From: JAWLHU01 sp041690255
Lineage (GTDB): Bacteria > Bacillota > Sulfobacillia > Symbiobacteriales > Symbiobacteriaceae
Direction of reading: 5' to 3'
DNA: 64,000 bases
NCBI GenBank assembly: GCA_041690255.1
Contig: JAWLHU010000011.1
Location: forward strand, 1-64,000
Shown: one piece after another, positions 7,501 through 16,391 of the stretch
Layout of the letters: every line of letters starts with the position of its first letter
Position numbering within the stretch: position 1 is the first letter of the stretch
The notes under the pieces: generated by a model
Told to the model about the DNA's origin: nothing
Databases searched by the model: none
Seen by the model: only the letters and a program-made list of their open reading frames with translations
Made by a program: the position numbers and the translations under genes

Positions 7501-10500
7501 CGTGGTAGTTCAGGCCGTGAGCTATGACCAGCAGGTCCTTGCCGGGCTGGAGCAGGTAGGGCGTGAACAGGTTCTGCTGGATCATGACCGCCGGGGCGAG
7601 GCTCTGGCCGGTGCTCGGATCGAGGTACCGGGCCGCGATCGACAGCAGCGTCTCCCCGCCGTGGAGGATGTAGACCGAGCCGGGCAGGGCCGTCGGGTCC
7701 AGCGTCACCATGGCGGGGATCGTCAGCTGGCCGCTCGTAGATGCGACCAGCGGCTGGGTGGCGTTGAGCGCCGCCAGCAGATCCAGGCTAACCTGGTACT
7801 GCTGAGAGAGGCTGTCGATCGTGTCGCCGTGCTGGTAGGCGTGCGTGGTGATCCCGTTCTGAAGCTGGATGCCGGCGGCGAAGAGGTTGATCAGGTCGCC
7901 GTTCAGCGTCAGGATGGCGCTGGGGTCGAAGCCGAAGGTGGTCTGGAGGATGGCCAGGCTGTCGCCCTGCTGCAGCACGTAGTCGGCTACGGTCAGGGTC
8001 GGCTGCTGGGCGGCATCAAACAGGTTGACGGTGTTCTGGTTGGCCTCGGCCAGGTCGGCCACCGTGGTCGTGATCTCCTTCTCGGTCTTGAAGCGGGCGA
8101 CCATGCTGTTGAGCGTGTCGCCGGAGCCAGTGGTCATACTCTGGTCGCTCACGGTCAGCACGGTACCCTCGGTCAGCGGATGCTCGGCGTTGGTCACGGC
8201 CAGGGCGGAAGCGTCGGCCTTGAGCGAGGCGGCGATCGACCGGAGGGTGTCGCCGTCCTTCAGCTTATAGGGCTCGGCCCTGTCCGGGGTGGCGATATCC
8301 AGCCCGGCGTTCAGCGCCGCGCCGAGGTTGTAGCGGACCAGATCCTCGGGCGTGACCGCCCCGGCGATGCCGTTTACCGTATCGCCGACCTGGACGGTGT
8401 AGAAGGTGGGCAGGTTGATCTTGGCGGTCGGGCCCAGGTACTCCTGGATATCCCGGTCGCCGTTGGCCTGAAGCAGGCTGGACGGATCGGTGGCGAACTG
8501 GTCGGCCACCTGCTGGAGCAGCTCTCCGCCGGAGATCCGGTAGGTGAACGGGTCGAGGTTGCGGGCTGCGTTGAGGAAGGCATAGGCGGAGCCCGCCAGG
8601 GCCGCCAGCCGCAGCTTCTGCTCCAGGGTCAGGTCGTAGGCCACCCGGGGCGGTGAGACCGGGTCGCCGGCGTAGCCGTCCGCTGCGGGCGGGGCGCCGT
8701 TCGGCGGCTGGTCCAGGCTGGTGCGGAGCCGGAAGAGCAGGTCGGGCTGCCAGAGTTGGTAGAGGATCTGGCTGTACTTGGCCCGGTGTGCCCCGGCATT
8801 CTTGATGGCGCTCAGGTACGGGGTCCCGGTACCGGGGACGTAGCTCTCCAGGTTGAAGCTGAAGCCGAAGTGAGCCGTGGCGGAGTCATCGGTGCCGGGT
8901 TGGATCAGGTAGGATGTGGCCAGGCTGGGCCAGGCCCGAATGCCGATCAGATCATCGTAGTAGCCGGTCGCCATGGAGATCGGTCCCACCGGCTTGGCGG
9001 GGGTGGTCACGTTACCGTAGACATCGCGGAAGGTGAGGTCGACCGTCAGGCTGAGCGGATCGGTGCCGGTCACCCCGCGGTACGGGCTGCCGATGGGCGA
9101 TGGCAGGGCCGTGTTCGGATCGATGCCGCTCAGGTCGGCGCCCAGGCCATCGTCCGCGAACCGGGCGGTAGCCAGCGCCTTCTCGTACCACCAGCGGTGA
9201 TCACCCGATTGATCATCCGGCGCGGCTGGATTTTTCGTAGGCCCGGCCGGGAGCCCCTCGGGGGAGGCGGTGTAGTGGCCCGCAGCGGCGATCTGGAAGG
9301 CCAGGAGTTGGTAGATCGTCTGCAGGTACTCGTCTTGATCGGCGGTCGCGTGGGGAGTCTCGTCGGCGTCGGGGTTGGGGCGGACCAGCCGGAAGCCGGC
9401 GTTGCCCGGCGGCACGGTGGCCACGGGGCGGAGCTGATCCGGCTTGATCTGCATGAGGAGGCCCGTGGTCAGGATCGCAGCGGTAGCGTTGGTCCCCTTG
9501 GCGATCAGGTCGGCCACGCCCATGTCGTGGGCGGCGGCCACGCTGGCCAGGGTGTCGCCATAGGCGATCGTGTACGGCTGGCCGGTGCCGAGGTCGAGCG
9601 TGGCGCCCACCTGGAGCAGGCCTTCCACCTCTTGGTTGGCCTCGGCCAGGGTCTGGGCCGTGAAGGTCAGGCCATACGCTTTGTTGATGGCCTCTGCGGC
9701 GCTGCTCAGGCTGTCGCCGGTCGCCACCGTGTAGACGATCGGCTGGATGAAGAGCGAGGTCTTGGTCAGATCCAGGTTCTGCCCCACCACGGCGCAGTTG
9801 TGGAGCCGGCCGACGGGCGGGACGAGGCTGGTCACGGCTGGATCGGTGGTCATGGTCAGCAGGTAGAGGGTGGCGGTGTTCCCCTGGCCGAAGGCCTCGT
9901 CTGGCAGGCCGCCGGGGTAGTGGAGGTAGTAGCCGCCGCTGTAGACCACGCTGGCCTCCCAGAGCAACTTGATGAAGTTGGGCACATCCGCGAGGCTGGC
10001 GTCGTACTCGCCCGTGGGCGGGATGATCGGCAGCAGCGAGCCGGCCAGGAGAGCATTCGCCTGGACCGATGGGCCGCTCTGGCTCAGGGTCGAGAGGTTG
10101 GTCCGCAGGAGGTAGGTGGCGCTCAGGTCGATCGAGTCCGAGCGGACCCCCTTCTCGCCGGATGGCGTGTAGAGGAGGTAGAGGTCGGTGGTCAGACCGC
10201 TGTGCGCCTCCAGGTAGGCCTGGAGGTCCTGGAGCCGCTGCCGCCCGGTCTGGTCCGTGCCGACCAGGAGGTAGCTGTCCGGCATGGAGCCGCTGCTGGT
10301 GGGGATCCGCTGGATCTGGAAGTCGACCAGGGTGGCCCACGTGTAGCAGGTGCCCGCGGCAATGCTGGCCGGCGATCCGCCATCCTCCTGGGTGGCGGTC
10401 ATCAGCTCGTAGGTCTCGGAGAGCTGGGTCACATTGGGCAGTTGGTCGACCTCGGCCTGCAGGGCGGTCGGGAACGGCCAGATGCTGGGGGCCGAAACCT

Positions 10501-13500
10501 TCTGGCCGCCGGCCGTGAAGCAGGTGGCGTCGGGCAGGGTCGCAGCCTGCCAGGGGAACTGGGTCTGGAGCGAGTACTGGGGCGGGGTCTGGTTGTAGAG
10601 CGGCAGCGGCTGGAGCAGCTCGACCGCCGGGTCGAAGTGGGCGGTCTGCAGGCCGGTGACCTGGGCGATCTCGCCCTCGCTCAGGCTGATTGCGGCCTTG
10701 TTCAGAGCCAGGGCCGGGATCTCCAGCCACTGGTCGGCGGCGAGGGGGAAGCTGTACTTGGCCGTGATCTGCTCGGTGAAGAGCTTCGGGTCGAGCGGGT
10801 CGAGGGTGGTGATCAGGTCATCGACCGTCGTGCCCTTGGTGGCGTAGTAGCTGGAAAGGGTGAAGGTGAGGGGGAGGTCGGGCTCGCCCGGATTGGTGCT
10901 CGGTGCGAGGGCCATGGCATAGCCCAGCCCCACCTGGGCGGGCAGGCTGTACTGCTGGCCCAGGAGTTCGTAGAGCGGGAGGGTCCCCTTCGCGGGAGCC
11001 GGGGCCGGGAGCTGGAGGCCGTGGAGCAGGAAGCGGGAGACCATGCCTGCCGTGTCGTCGAAGGCGTGGTTCCGCTGGAGGTCATCGACCAGGTCCTGGG
11101 TGTGGCGGGCCGGTACACGTGGGATCGTCAGGGTCAACTGCTCCCCATCGCTGCTCTTGCTCAGGAAGAGGCCGGCGGCCCCCGCCACGCTCGCGGTCAG
11201 GTCATCCATGGAGAGGTTGTAGGTCTGCGCCAGGCTCTGGAGGGTCTCATCTGCCGTGATCGTGTGGGTGAAGGTCGGGACTGTGACCGAGGTATGGACC
11301 GCCGGCAGGCCGGCCACCCCGGCCAGATCGGCCACAGCGGCGCCGAAGAGGGTGGCGATCCGGTTGAGCGTGTCGCCGGCGTGGACCGCGTAGCTGATCG
11401 GCGGGATCTTGTAGGTCGCCTGGGGCAGGGGATCGCCCCGCCCGACGCTGGAGAGGTTGTTCAGCGTGGTGAAGGCGGGCACGAAGCTGGAGAGGTCCAG
11501 GGCGTTGTTCTGAATGGAGATGAAGTAGGCGGCCACCAGCCTGGGGGTGTCCAGCGGGTTGGTCACGTAGGTGACCGGGGTCTTGTCCGGCAGGATGAAG
11601 CTCAGGGTCGTGCCCGGCTGGATCGGATCGTTGGGCCCCCGGGTCACGTTTGGATTCTGGGCGATGATCTCATCCACCGTGGATGAGATATCCCCGGCCA
11701 GGGTGAAGAAGGCGGGACCGAGCAGGCGCCCCACGTAGATCGTCGCAATCCGGTTGATGGTGTCGCCGTCATGGCTGTCGTAGGTGAGACCATCGAGCGG
11801 AACGGCGGTCCCCTCCTGGAGGATGGCGGCATTGCCGTTAGCGGTCAGCAGGGCCTCGCTCTGCACGCCGAAGGTCGCGGCGATGGAGGCGAAGCTGTCG
11901 CCGCTTCGGACACCGTAGGAGACCCCGGTCAGATCAGCCGTGGCGCCCGGCTTCAGGGGGGCCTCCAGGTTGGCCAGGACGATCGACTCGGGTGTGACCA
12001 GCACCGGCAGGATGATCCGGGTGGCCGGTGGGATCGGGGCGTCGGGGTTCAGCCCCTGTACGGCGGCGTTCAGCTCCCGAATGGTCGCCACCGGGACCTG
12101 GTAGCGGAGCGAGAGGACGGAGAGCGTGTCGCCGGTCGTGGCGACGATCTCGGTCAGGGCACCGATCGGAATGACCAGGTCTGTGCCCTCCGGTACAGGA
12201 TCGGTGGGGCTCAGGTTGGCGACCGCCGGGTTGACCGACTGGATCACCGAGACGAGCACCCCGAACTGATCGCCGATGGACTGCAAGGTCTCGTCCTTGC
12301 CGGCGGTGTAGCTGGTCTCGTTGGTGGAGAACTTGGCTGCGAGGTCGGCCATGCTGGGGCAGGGATCGGGAATGGCGTAGGGGTAGGCCTCCAGCAGGTC
12401 GATCGCCGCCTGGATCCCGGCCCGGGCCAGGGTGAGGAAGTAGTACTGGAAGATGATCGTCGCCATGGAGGGGAGCGGATCGCCGGTTTTCGCCTTGAGG
12501 GCCCCGCCGTTGGGGTCATCCCCGCCGCCGGCCTTGCGGTCGTAGTCATCTGCCACGCTGCTTTCATACTCCACCCGCAGTTGGTTCAGGTAGGCCTCGA
12601 TCTCCGCCAGATACGCATCGCTGACCGGGGTCTGCTGGAAGAAGTCGATCTCCTGAGTCCCCGTGGCCGTGTTCACGGTCATGATCAGGGCGGGCAGCAT
12701 GGGGAAGAGGGTCCCGTTGACACCCGCGGCCTGCTCCTTCGGCCGGACATCCAGAATCAACTGGAAATTACTTGCCAGGAACTCTGCCAGGTTCGCATAG
12801 GTGAAGCCGGTCTGGTCGATATCGGCCTGGTTTAGCTGCTCATAGATCAGGACCAGGTCGGCAGCAGTCACCACGGGCGATGCGCTCTGTACGCTGGAGA
12901 GCCTCGCCTGGATCGCCCAGGCGATCAGGTGGGCGATCAGGTCGCTGAAGGGCGAGTCGTCAGTTGTCCCATTGGTCGCTTCCGTGCCGTTGGGGACCAT
13001 GGGCAGCAGGATCGCCTGGACCGCTGTCTCACCGCTCTCGGGATCGGTCGCCTGGGTGAAGGCGGGAATGAGCGTGACGGTGAAGCTGGGCAGCCCTTCG
13101 GCGGCGGCAGCGAAGAGTTGCTTCGTGTGGGCCAGGGCCGCCAGCCGCTTTCCGCGCTTGATCAAATGCGAGACCTGGACCGGCGCCCAGTCCATGGACG
13201 GCTGGCCGGGGCCGGCGTTGGATCTGCCCAGCCGGGCTGCCCGGAGCGGCTTGCCCCGGAGCATGGGGTGTGCGGTGGGCAACTGGCTCAACTGCCGCTG
13301 GCCGGCGCCGCCGCCCGCCACCACCTGCCACGGGGTGGGCGTCTGGTGGCCGATCGTGAAGCTGGCCTCCACGGTGGTCGAGAACTTGAAGCTGATCTTG
13401 ACGAAGAGGATCTTGATCGAGGCGCGGACCGAGACGCCGGCCTCCACGTGAATGTAGATCGGCATGTGGGACTGGACCTTCAGCATGGCGGCCACGTAGA

Positions 13501-16381
13501 CCATGGCCTCGATATCGACCGAGATCACCTTGAAGTCGACCTTGCCGAAGAGGCGGCCCACAATAGCCATCGTCCCCTGGATATTGTAGTAGGTCTCCTC
13601 TGGCACGTTGTCGCTGTTCGGCTTGAACCAGGCGAGCACGCCCTCCAGAATGCCGATCACGGTAATGGTGAAGCCGGCGGAGAGAACGCCCTTGTCGATC
13701 GTCTTGCCCACGCCCAGGCTGAGCCCGACCCCGAAGATGATCACCGGGTCGAACCGCCCGTTGCTGATCTGCGGCACCTTGTCGCTGGTCTCGCCGGTCA
13801 GCACGCCGAAGTAGAAGCCGCCGTACCCAACGAAGGGGAAGACCTGTACGCTGAACGACTGGCTGAAATCGAGCCCCTTCGGGAAGCCGAAGTCCACCTT
13901 GAAGTTGCCGTTGGTGTAGATATCTACGATCACGGTGGGCAGGGTGACAGAGACCTCACCGAACTCCAACTGGCGCATGGCGTCGGGCAGGGTGAGCTGC
14001 ACGTGGTAGAGCCCAATGGTGGGTGTCACCTTCTTGTAGAGGATCTCGAAGACCAGGCCCGAGAAGGGCTGCACCTTCGGACCCGACAGGCTGACCCGGA
14101 TCCCATAAAGCGACGGGTCGTTGAAGAGCGGGAGCAGTTCCACGGCGCCCATGACGGTAAACCGGGCGGCAATCAGCCACTGGCTCTCGGCACTGAAGCG
14201 GATCCCGGGCAGGGTCGCCGGGTTGGTGGTGCCACTGTCCACCGGGACCATGGCCTTCTGCATGGCCTCCAGGATATCGACGATCGACTCGCCGCTGGTA
14301 TCGGTCGGGGTGACATGCTGGCCCAGGCCCAGGTAGTTCAGGTCCAGCACCGGGGCCTGGCCGCTCTGGACCGGAGGAGTCGGCTCGTTCATGGGATCCC
14401 AGCTCAGGGCGTCGGGTCCGCTGTAGCTCTTGCCCAGGAAGGTGCAGTCCAGGGAGATCTGGGTGGAGGCCGGGACCCGGTTGCCCTTCTCGTCGGTCCG
14501 GGCCTTCTGGTACATCAGCCCGATGCCGGTGATCTGAATGAAGCCCAGGTCGATCTTCGTGTCGTAGGTGACATAGATCTGGCCCTTGGTGACGTTGATC
14601 TGGAAGGTGAGGGCGTCCAGACTGATGGCCAGCAGCCGGTCCCACGGCTCGGCCAGGCTGAGCTGGAAGCCGGGATCGACCAGGCTGATGAGCTGGTTCA
14701 GCAGGCTGCCCACCGTCTCGTTGACCATGTGGATGGAGAAGACGGTATCCGGTGCCTGGGGCCCGCTGCCGATCGTGCCGTTCACGGCGTACTCCACCCC
14801 GATCAGCCCGACGATGCCTTGCATGGTGAAGACCCGGACCGGCTTGCCGCCCTGCTTCGGGAAGGTCTGCTGGACCGTTACCAGCCCGTCGGTTATGGAG
14901 AGGAGGGGCAGGTTGAAGAGGTGGAAGTCGGCCCCACCGCCCAGCGAGAGGAGCCAGGTGTTATTGCGGGGACTGACGCCGAAGGCGAAGCTGGTCAGCG
15001 TCAGGTTCAGCAGGTCCTCCGGCAGCTCGATCGTGTCGCCGGTCAGCTTGGCCACGGCTTCGGCCAGGCTCAGCTCCAGCGGCGCTCCGGTGTAGAGGCC
15101 GGAGATCAGCATGGACGGGATCCCAACCTGAACCCGGAAGGAGATACCCCCCACATCCACATTGGTGGTCAGGGTGGCGGACATGCCGCCGCCGCTGCTC
15201 CCGCCGGGACTGAGGAGGTTCCAGAGCAGGTTGATGTCCAGGAAAAGCTCGCCGTCGAAGAGGCTCCACTGCATGGGCTTGCCGGTGTTCGGGTCGGTCA
15301 CGGAGCCCAGTTCCACGGTGATCGAGGAGAAGGAGGCGGCCTCGAAGCTGAAGACCGCCCGCAGCGCCTTGAAGCCCACCTTCTTGAGGTAGTTGTCCAG
15401 GAAGTCCCGGGCCTCCGGGGTGCTGAAGAGCGAGTCCCACTGGCTGGTGGCCCATTCGCCCACCAGTTGGGCCAGGTTGCCGATCGATCCCTCGTAGGGA
15501 CGTGCCGGGTCCGGTTGGACCGTGATCACGGTGAAGCCGGGCGAGTTGGGGTAGAGTGAGGCCTCAAACTGGAGGGTCAGCTCCGTCCCCTCATCGTTCG
15601 TAATCGTGATTGCGGCCCCGACGAAGAAAGCGAGGAAGGGGGCCTTCTTCGGGGGAGTATCAGCCAGCGCGGGCAGGTCGGAGGGATCGTCGGTGGCGGC
15701 GGGGATATAGCTGACCCGCATGCCCACATAGGGCGGTTCCAGGGTGAGCAGACCGCCCAGGGTGAATCCCTCGGTGGAGAGGGAGGCCTTCAGGTCCAGC
15801 GTGAGGCCGTCGGCTGTTGGAATCACCGCACCGGTTACGTGGAAGGCCTCCAGCAGGTTGGGCACGAACTGGAGCACCGCAGCCAGCGGGTTTGAATCTC
15901 CCTGAAGGGTGAGCGGAGAGTCGACCGTGAGGATCTCCTGGCCGGGGGTATGGTCATTCCCCTGGGTGTCAAACCGCAGGCTCGGCGCCTGAAGCACGTA
16001 GGTTAGGTCTCCGATCCCACCCACGTTCAGATCCGGGAAGCTGGTCCCGAAGGTCCAGCTCTGGCCGAGGCCGCTGATCTTCATGCTGAACTGGAGGCTC
16101 TTCTCGGCCCCGACCAACTGAAAGCTGATCGGGTTTACCTGTGCCCCCGGGATATTCAGGAGCGGGTCACTCTGGGGAATGGTCGCGGGAAAGCTGAGGG
16201 TGTCGCCCACGGGGTCCGGGATCGCCGTGACCGCCAGGGCAAAACCCTGGGTGCCCAGGTGGCTCTGCATGAGCGCCAGGACCGGGGCGGAGAGGATCGT
16301 CTCGTCAATCTGAATCTGCCCGCCGGGCAGTTGTTGCCGGAAGTAGTCCGCAAGCTCCTGAAGGGTATTGAACGTTTTCAC
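4592..16381 (-). CDS. Giant LysM-repeat protein (3929 residues), no signal peptide
   Basis: Residues 1 to about 1010 are a beta-rich region with long alternating hydrophobic strands (for example GFGVGLSL-type and KISFKFSTTVEAS). A proline/glycine- and arginine-rich linker follows to about 1100, then a helical region to about 1350. From about 1355 to 3100 there are roughly 18-20 degenerate LysM-like units (Y.V..GDTL..IA..., ending in a P or G turn), interrupted near 1920-2200 and 2330-2600 by other domains. The last 830 residues are unrelated to LysM. There is no signal peptide, lipobox or sorting motif, so it may stay in the cytoplasm or leave by an unusual route. GTG 16381 follows AGGTGG by five bases; the frame runs on upstream over the preceding gene. 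It is last in a six-gene run. LysM usually binds N-acetylglucosamine chains; here the array may be structural. Confidence 0.9.
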   Translation of the reverse strand: MKTFNTLQELADYFRQQLPGGQIQIDETILSAPVLALMQSHLGTQGFALAVTAIPDPVGDTLSFPATIPQSDPLLNIPGAQVNPISFQLVGAEKSLQFSMKISGLGQSWTFGTSFPDLNVGGIGDLTYVLQAPSLRFDTQGNDHTPGQEILTVDSPLTLQGDSNPLAAVLQFVPNLLEAFHVTGAVIPTADGLTLDLKASLSTEGFTLGGLLTLEPPYVGMRVSYIPAATDDPSDLPALADTPPKKAPFLAFFVGAAITITNDEGTELTLQFEASLYPNSPGFTVITVQPDPARPYEGSIGNLAQLVGEWATSQWDSLFSTPEARDFLDNYLKKVGFKALRAVFSFEAASFSSITVELGSVTDPNTGKPMQWSLFDGELFLDINLLWNLLSPGGSSGGGMSATLTTNVDVGGISFRVQVGIPSMLISGLYTGAPLELSLAEAVAKLTGDTIELPEDLLNLTLTSFAFGVSPRNNTWLLSLGGGADFHLFNLPLLSITDGLVTVQQTFPKQGGKPVRVFTMQGIVGLIGVEYAVNGTIGSGPQAPDTVFSIHMVNETVGSLLNQLISLVDPGFQLSLAEPWDRLLAISLDALTFQINVTKGQIYVTYDTKIDLGFIQITGIGLMYQKARTDEKGNRVPASTQISLDCTFLGKSYSGPDALSWDPMNEPTPPVQSGQAPVLDLNYLGLGQHVTPTDTSGESIVDILEAMQKAMVPVDSGTTNPATLPGIRFSAESQWLIAARFTVMGAVELLPLFNDPSLYGIRVSLSGPKVQPFSGLVFEILYKKVTPTIGLYHVQLTLPDAMRQLEFGEVSVTLPTVIVDIYTNGNFKVDFGFPKGLDFSQSFSVQVFPFVGYGGFYFGVLTGETSDKVPQISNGRFDPVIIFGVGLSLGVGKTIDKGVLSAGFTITVIGILEGVLAWFKPNSDNVPEETYYNIQGTMAIVGRLFGKVDFKVISVDIEAMVYVAAMLKVQSHMPIYIHVEAGVSVRASIKILFVKISFKFSTTVEASFTIGHQTPTPWQVVAGGGAGQRQLSQLPTAHPMLRGKPLRAARLGRSNAGPGQPSMDWAPVQVSHLIKRGKRLAALAHTKQLFAAAAEGLPSFTVTLIPAFTQATDPESGETAVQAILLPMVPNGTEATNGTTDDSPFSDLIAHLIAWAIQARLSSVQSASPVVTAADLVLIYEQLNQADIDQTGFTYANLAEFLASNFQLILDVRPKEQAAGVNGTLFPMLPALIMTVNTATGTQEIDFFQQTPVSDAYLAEIEAYLNQLRVEYESSVADDYDRKAGGGDDPNGGALKAKTGDPLPSMATIIFQYYFLTLARAGIQAAIDLLEAYPYAIPDPCPSMADLAAKFSTNETSYTAGKDETLQSIGDQFGVLVSVIQSVNPAVANLSPTDPVPEGTDLVIPIGALTEIVATTGDTLSVLSLRYQVPVATIRELNAAVQGLNPDAPIPPATRIILPVLVTPESIVLANLEAPLKPGATADLTGVSYGVRSGDSFASIAATFGVQSEALLTANGNAAILQEGTAVPLDGLTYDSHDGDTINRIATIYVGRLLGPAFFTLAGDISSTVDEIIAQNPNVTRGPNDPIQPGTTLSFILPDKTPVTYVTNPLDTPRLVAAYFISIQNNALDLSSFVPAFTTLNNLSSVGRGDPLPQATYKIPPISYAVHAGDTLNRIATLFGAAVADLAGVAGLPAVHTSVTVPTFTHTITADETLQSLAQTYNLSMDDLTASVAGAAGLFLSKSSDGEQLTLTIPRVPARHTQDLVDDLQRNHAFDDTAGMVSRFLLHGLQLPAPAPAKGTLPLYELLGQQYSLPAQVGLGYAMALAPSTNPGEPDLPLTFTLSSYYATKGTTVDDLITTLDPLDPKLFTEQITAKYSFPLAADQWLEIPALALNKAAISLSEGEIAQVTGLQTAHFDPAVELLQPLPLYNQTPPQYSLQTQFPWQAATLPDATCFTAGGQKVSAPSIWPFPTALQAEVDQLPNVTQLSETYELMTATQEDGGSPASIAAGTCYTWATLVDFQIQRIPTSSGSMPDSYLLVGTDQTGRQRLQDLQAYLEAHSGLTTDLYLLYTPSGEKGVRSDSIDLSATYLLRTNLSTLSQSGPSVQANALLAGSLLPIIPPTGEYDASLADVPNFIKLLWEASVVYSGGYYLHYPGGLPDEAFGQGNTATLYLLTMTTDPAVTSLVPPVGRLHNCAVVGQNLDLTKTSLFIQPIVYTVATGDSLSSAAEAINKAYGLTFTAQTLAEANQEVEGLLQVGATLDLGTGQPYTIAYGDTLASVAAAHDMGVADLIAKGTNATAAILTTGLLMQIKPDQLRPVATVPPGNAGFRLVRPNPDADETPHATADQDEYLQTIYQLLAFQIAAAGHYTASPEGLPAGPTKNPAAPDDQSGDHRWWYEKALATARFADDGLGADLSGIDPNTALPSPIGSPYRGVTGTDPLSLTVDLTFRDVYGNVTTPAKPVGPISMATGYYDDLIGIRAWPSLATSYLIQPGTDDSATAHFGFSFNLESYVPGTGTPYLSAIKNAGAHRAKYSQILYQLWQPDLLFRLRTSLDQPPNGAPPAADGYAGDPVSPPRVAYDLTLEQKLRLAALAGSAYAFLNAARNLDPFTYRISGGELLQQVADQFATDPSSLLQANGDRDIQEYLGPTAKINLPTFYTVQVGDTVNGIAGAVTPEDLVRYNLGAALNAGLDIATPDRAEPYKLKDGDTLRSIAASLKADASALAVTNAEHPLTEGTVLTVSDQSMTTGSGDTLNSMVARFKTEKEITTTVADLAEANQNTVNLFDAAQQPTLTVADYVLQQGDSLAILQTTFGFDPSAILTLNGDLINLFAAGIQLQNGITTHAYQHGDTIDSLSQQYQVSLDLLAALNATQPLVASTSGQLTIPAMVTLDPTALPGSVYILHGGETLLSIAARYLDPSTGQSLAPAVMIQQNLFTPYLLQPGKDLLVIAHGLNYHVTTQEGDTFSTLFARLVSQGFPADAFADFAEAIAYAGDLLQARGMLACPPIHTGSGQALDQVARIYGQDPYALAQANRSLTGILRATTVIYGGVSVNIDRHDTLLSLMARFAAKGVIVTLTDIIKQEAFDGILADSAWMLPAPVLPTDLDVAITGTPVNPDVIFPVTVELEMARRLVLVHPDFTENQAVYLSQSDIAPQTSGSESDPTQGLGTFAALFEQSFGHLIKAAVGKESTAGGTETLRQVYAVDFRPGALAFQINGGSSSGLNPDVTYFALKPLSTALVSQSDVEIQPYVQGTGLDPASAQKMTFKSVDLDNWAEQFLEAVDLFLSPEYAVAAFNLPKGSGPDDLDGASYYRLVVQQKEELVESIILALTPIFDGDGGDLTSAREALRQRLLISLSNAYQVDTVVQLPVTTNSPDQDPDTAPRLSGLPVLTTDTGMDAGPNAPYSLSTGKVPMVGGPDQKPGSSSLNFLVNTQQKAAQSDLDLDLRYAITEIEYGIGNETAEGYQASSWLTLILPIGGAPPQAAARVLGAEPPDPLAEGAQIGQLSIPIPLRAYPSPPVLVAQTGAATVPPTTMAGDLQEKIKQLKSWDYSFTYDYDPASQDMVRLKMVFNPNGSLSSATGPADYNQNLFAALAQFITVYPVIKTDLARLLTGAQDQTTLAAVKAFAQLVALVNQGWKPPALKAGFMAGPPRIIYEFEVQADQANRLLTLKAISPDVIWPGVTALVPDPQTQGYHPDQPVSVTIAPDGRSAVYDFANLPALPSRWTYTLKGLDVIAYQSGASSVRVLRNANLGQSQQKTVADVFQYQTPAVAFVNPFVPFLIHSEPVDIRGAQETGNDPTEALTNLFTYLLFDVDGWKPTGSINTKVAWSYSYQLVDVESGTSLYPIGLAPRFDFHLSEAWRTGFPQALADSLNAWLGLNDPARNQGGYYLELSVYAGEDGQVDQPILELRSLYYPLESSSSKR
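7085..12320 (-). repeat. Array of about 18-20 LysM-like units inside the giant gene
   Basis: The encoded units share a spaced pattern: an aromatic or polar start, G-D-T/S-L/I/F near position 8, an I/V-A pair four residues later, an N or A-N about 12 further on, and a closing G..L.. turn. Clear examples encode ISYAVHAGDTLNRIATLF, QPYTIAYGDTLASVAAAH, EPYKLKDGDTLRSIAASL and ADYVLQQGDSLAILQTTF. Spacing between units is about 45-60 residues. Units are divergent, so this is an old expansion rather than a recent tandem duplication. Confidence 0.85.
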
Positions 16382-16391
16382 TGGCGCCACC

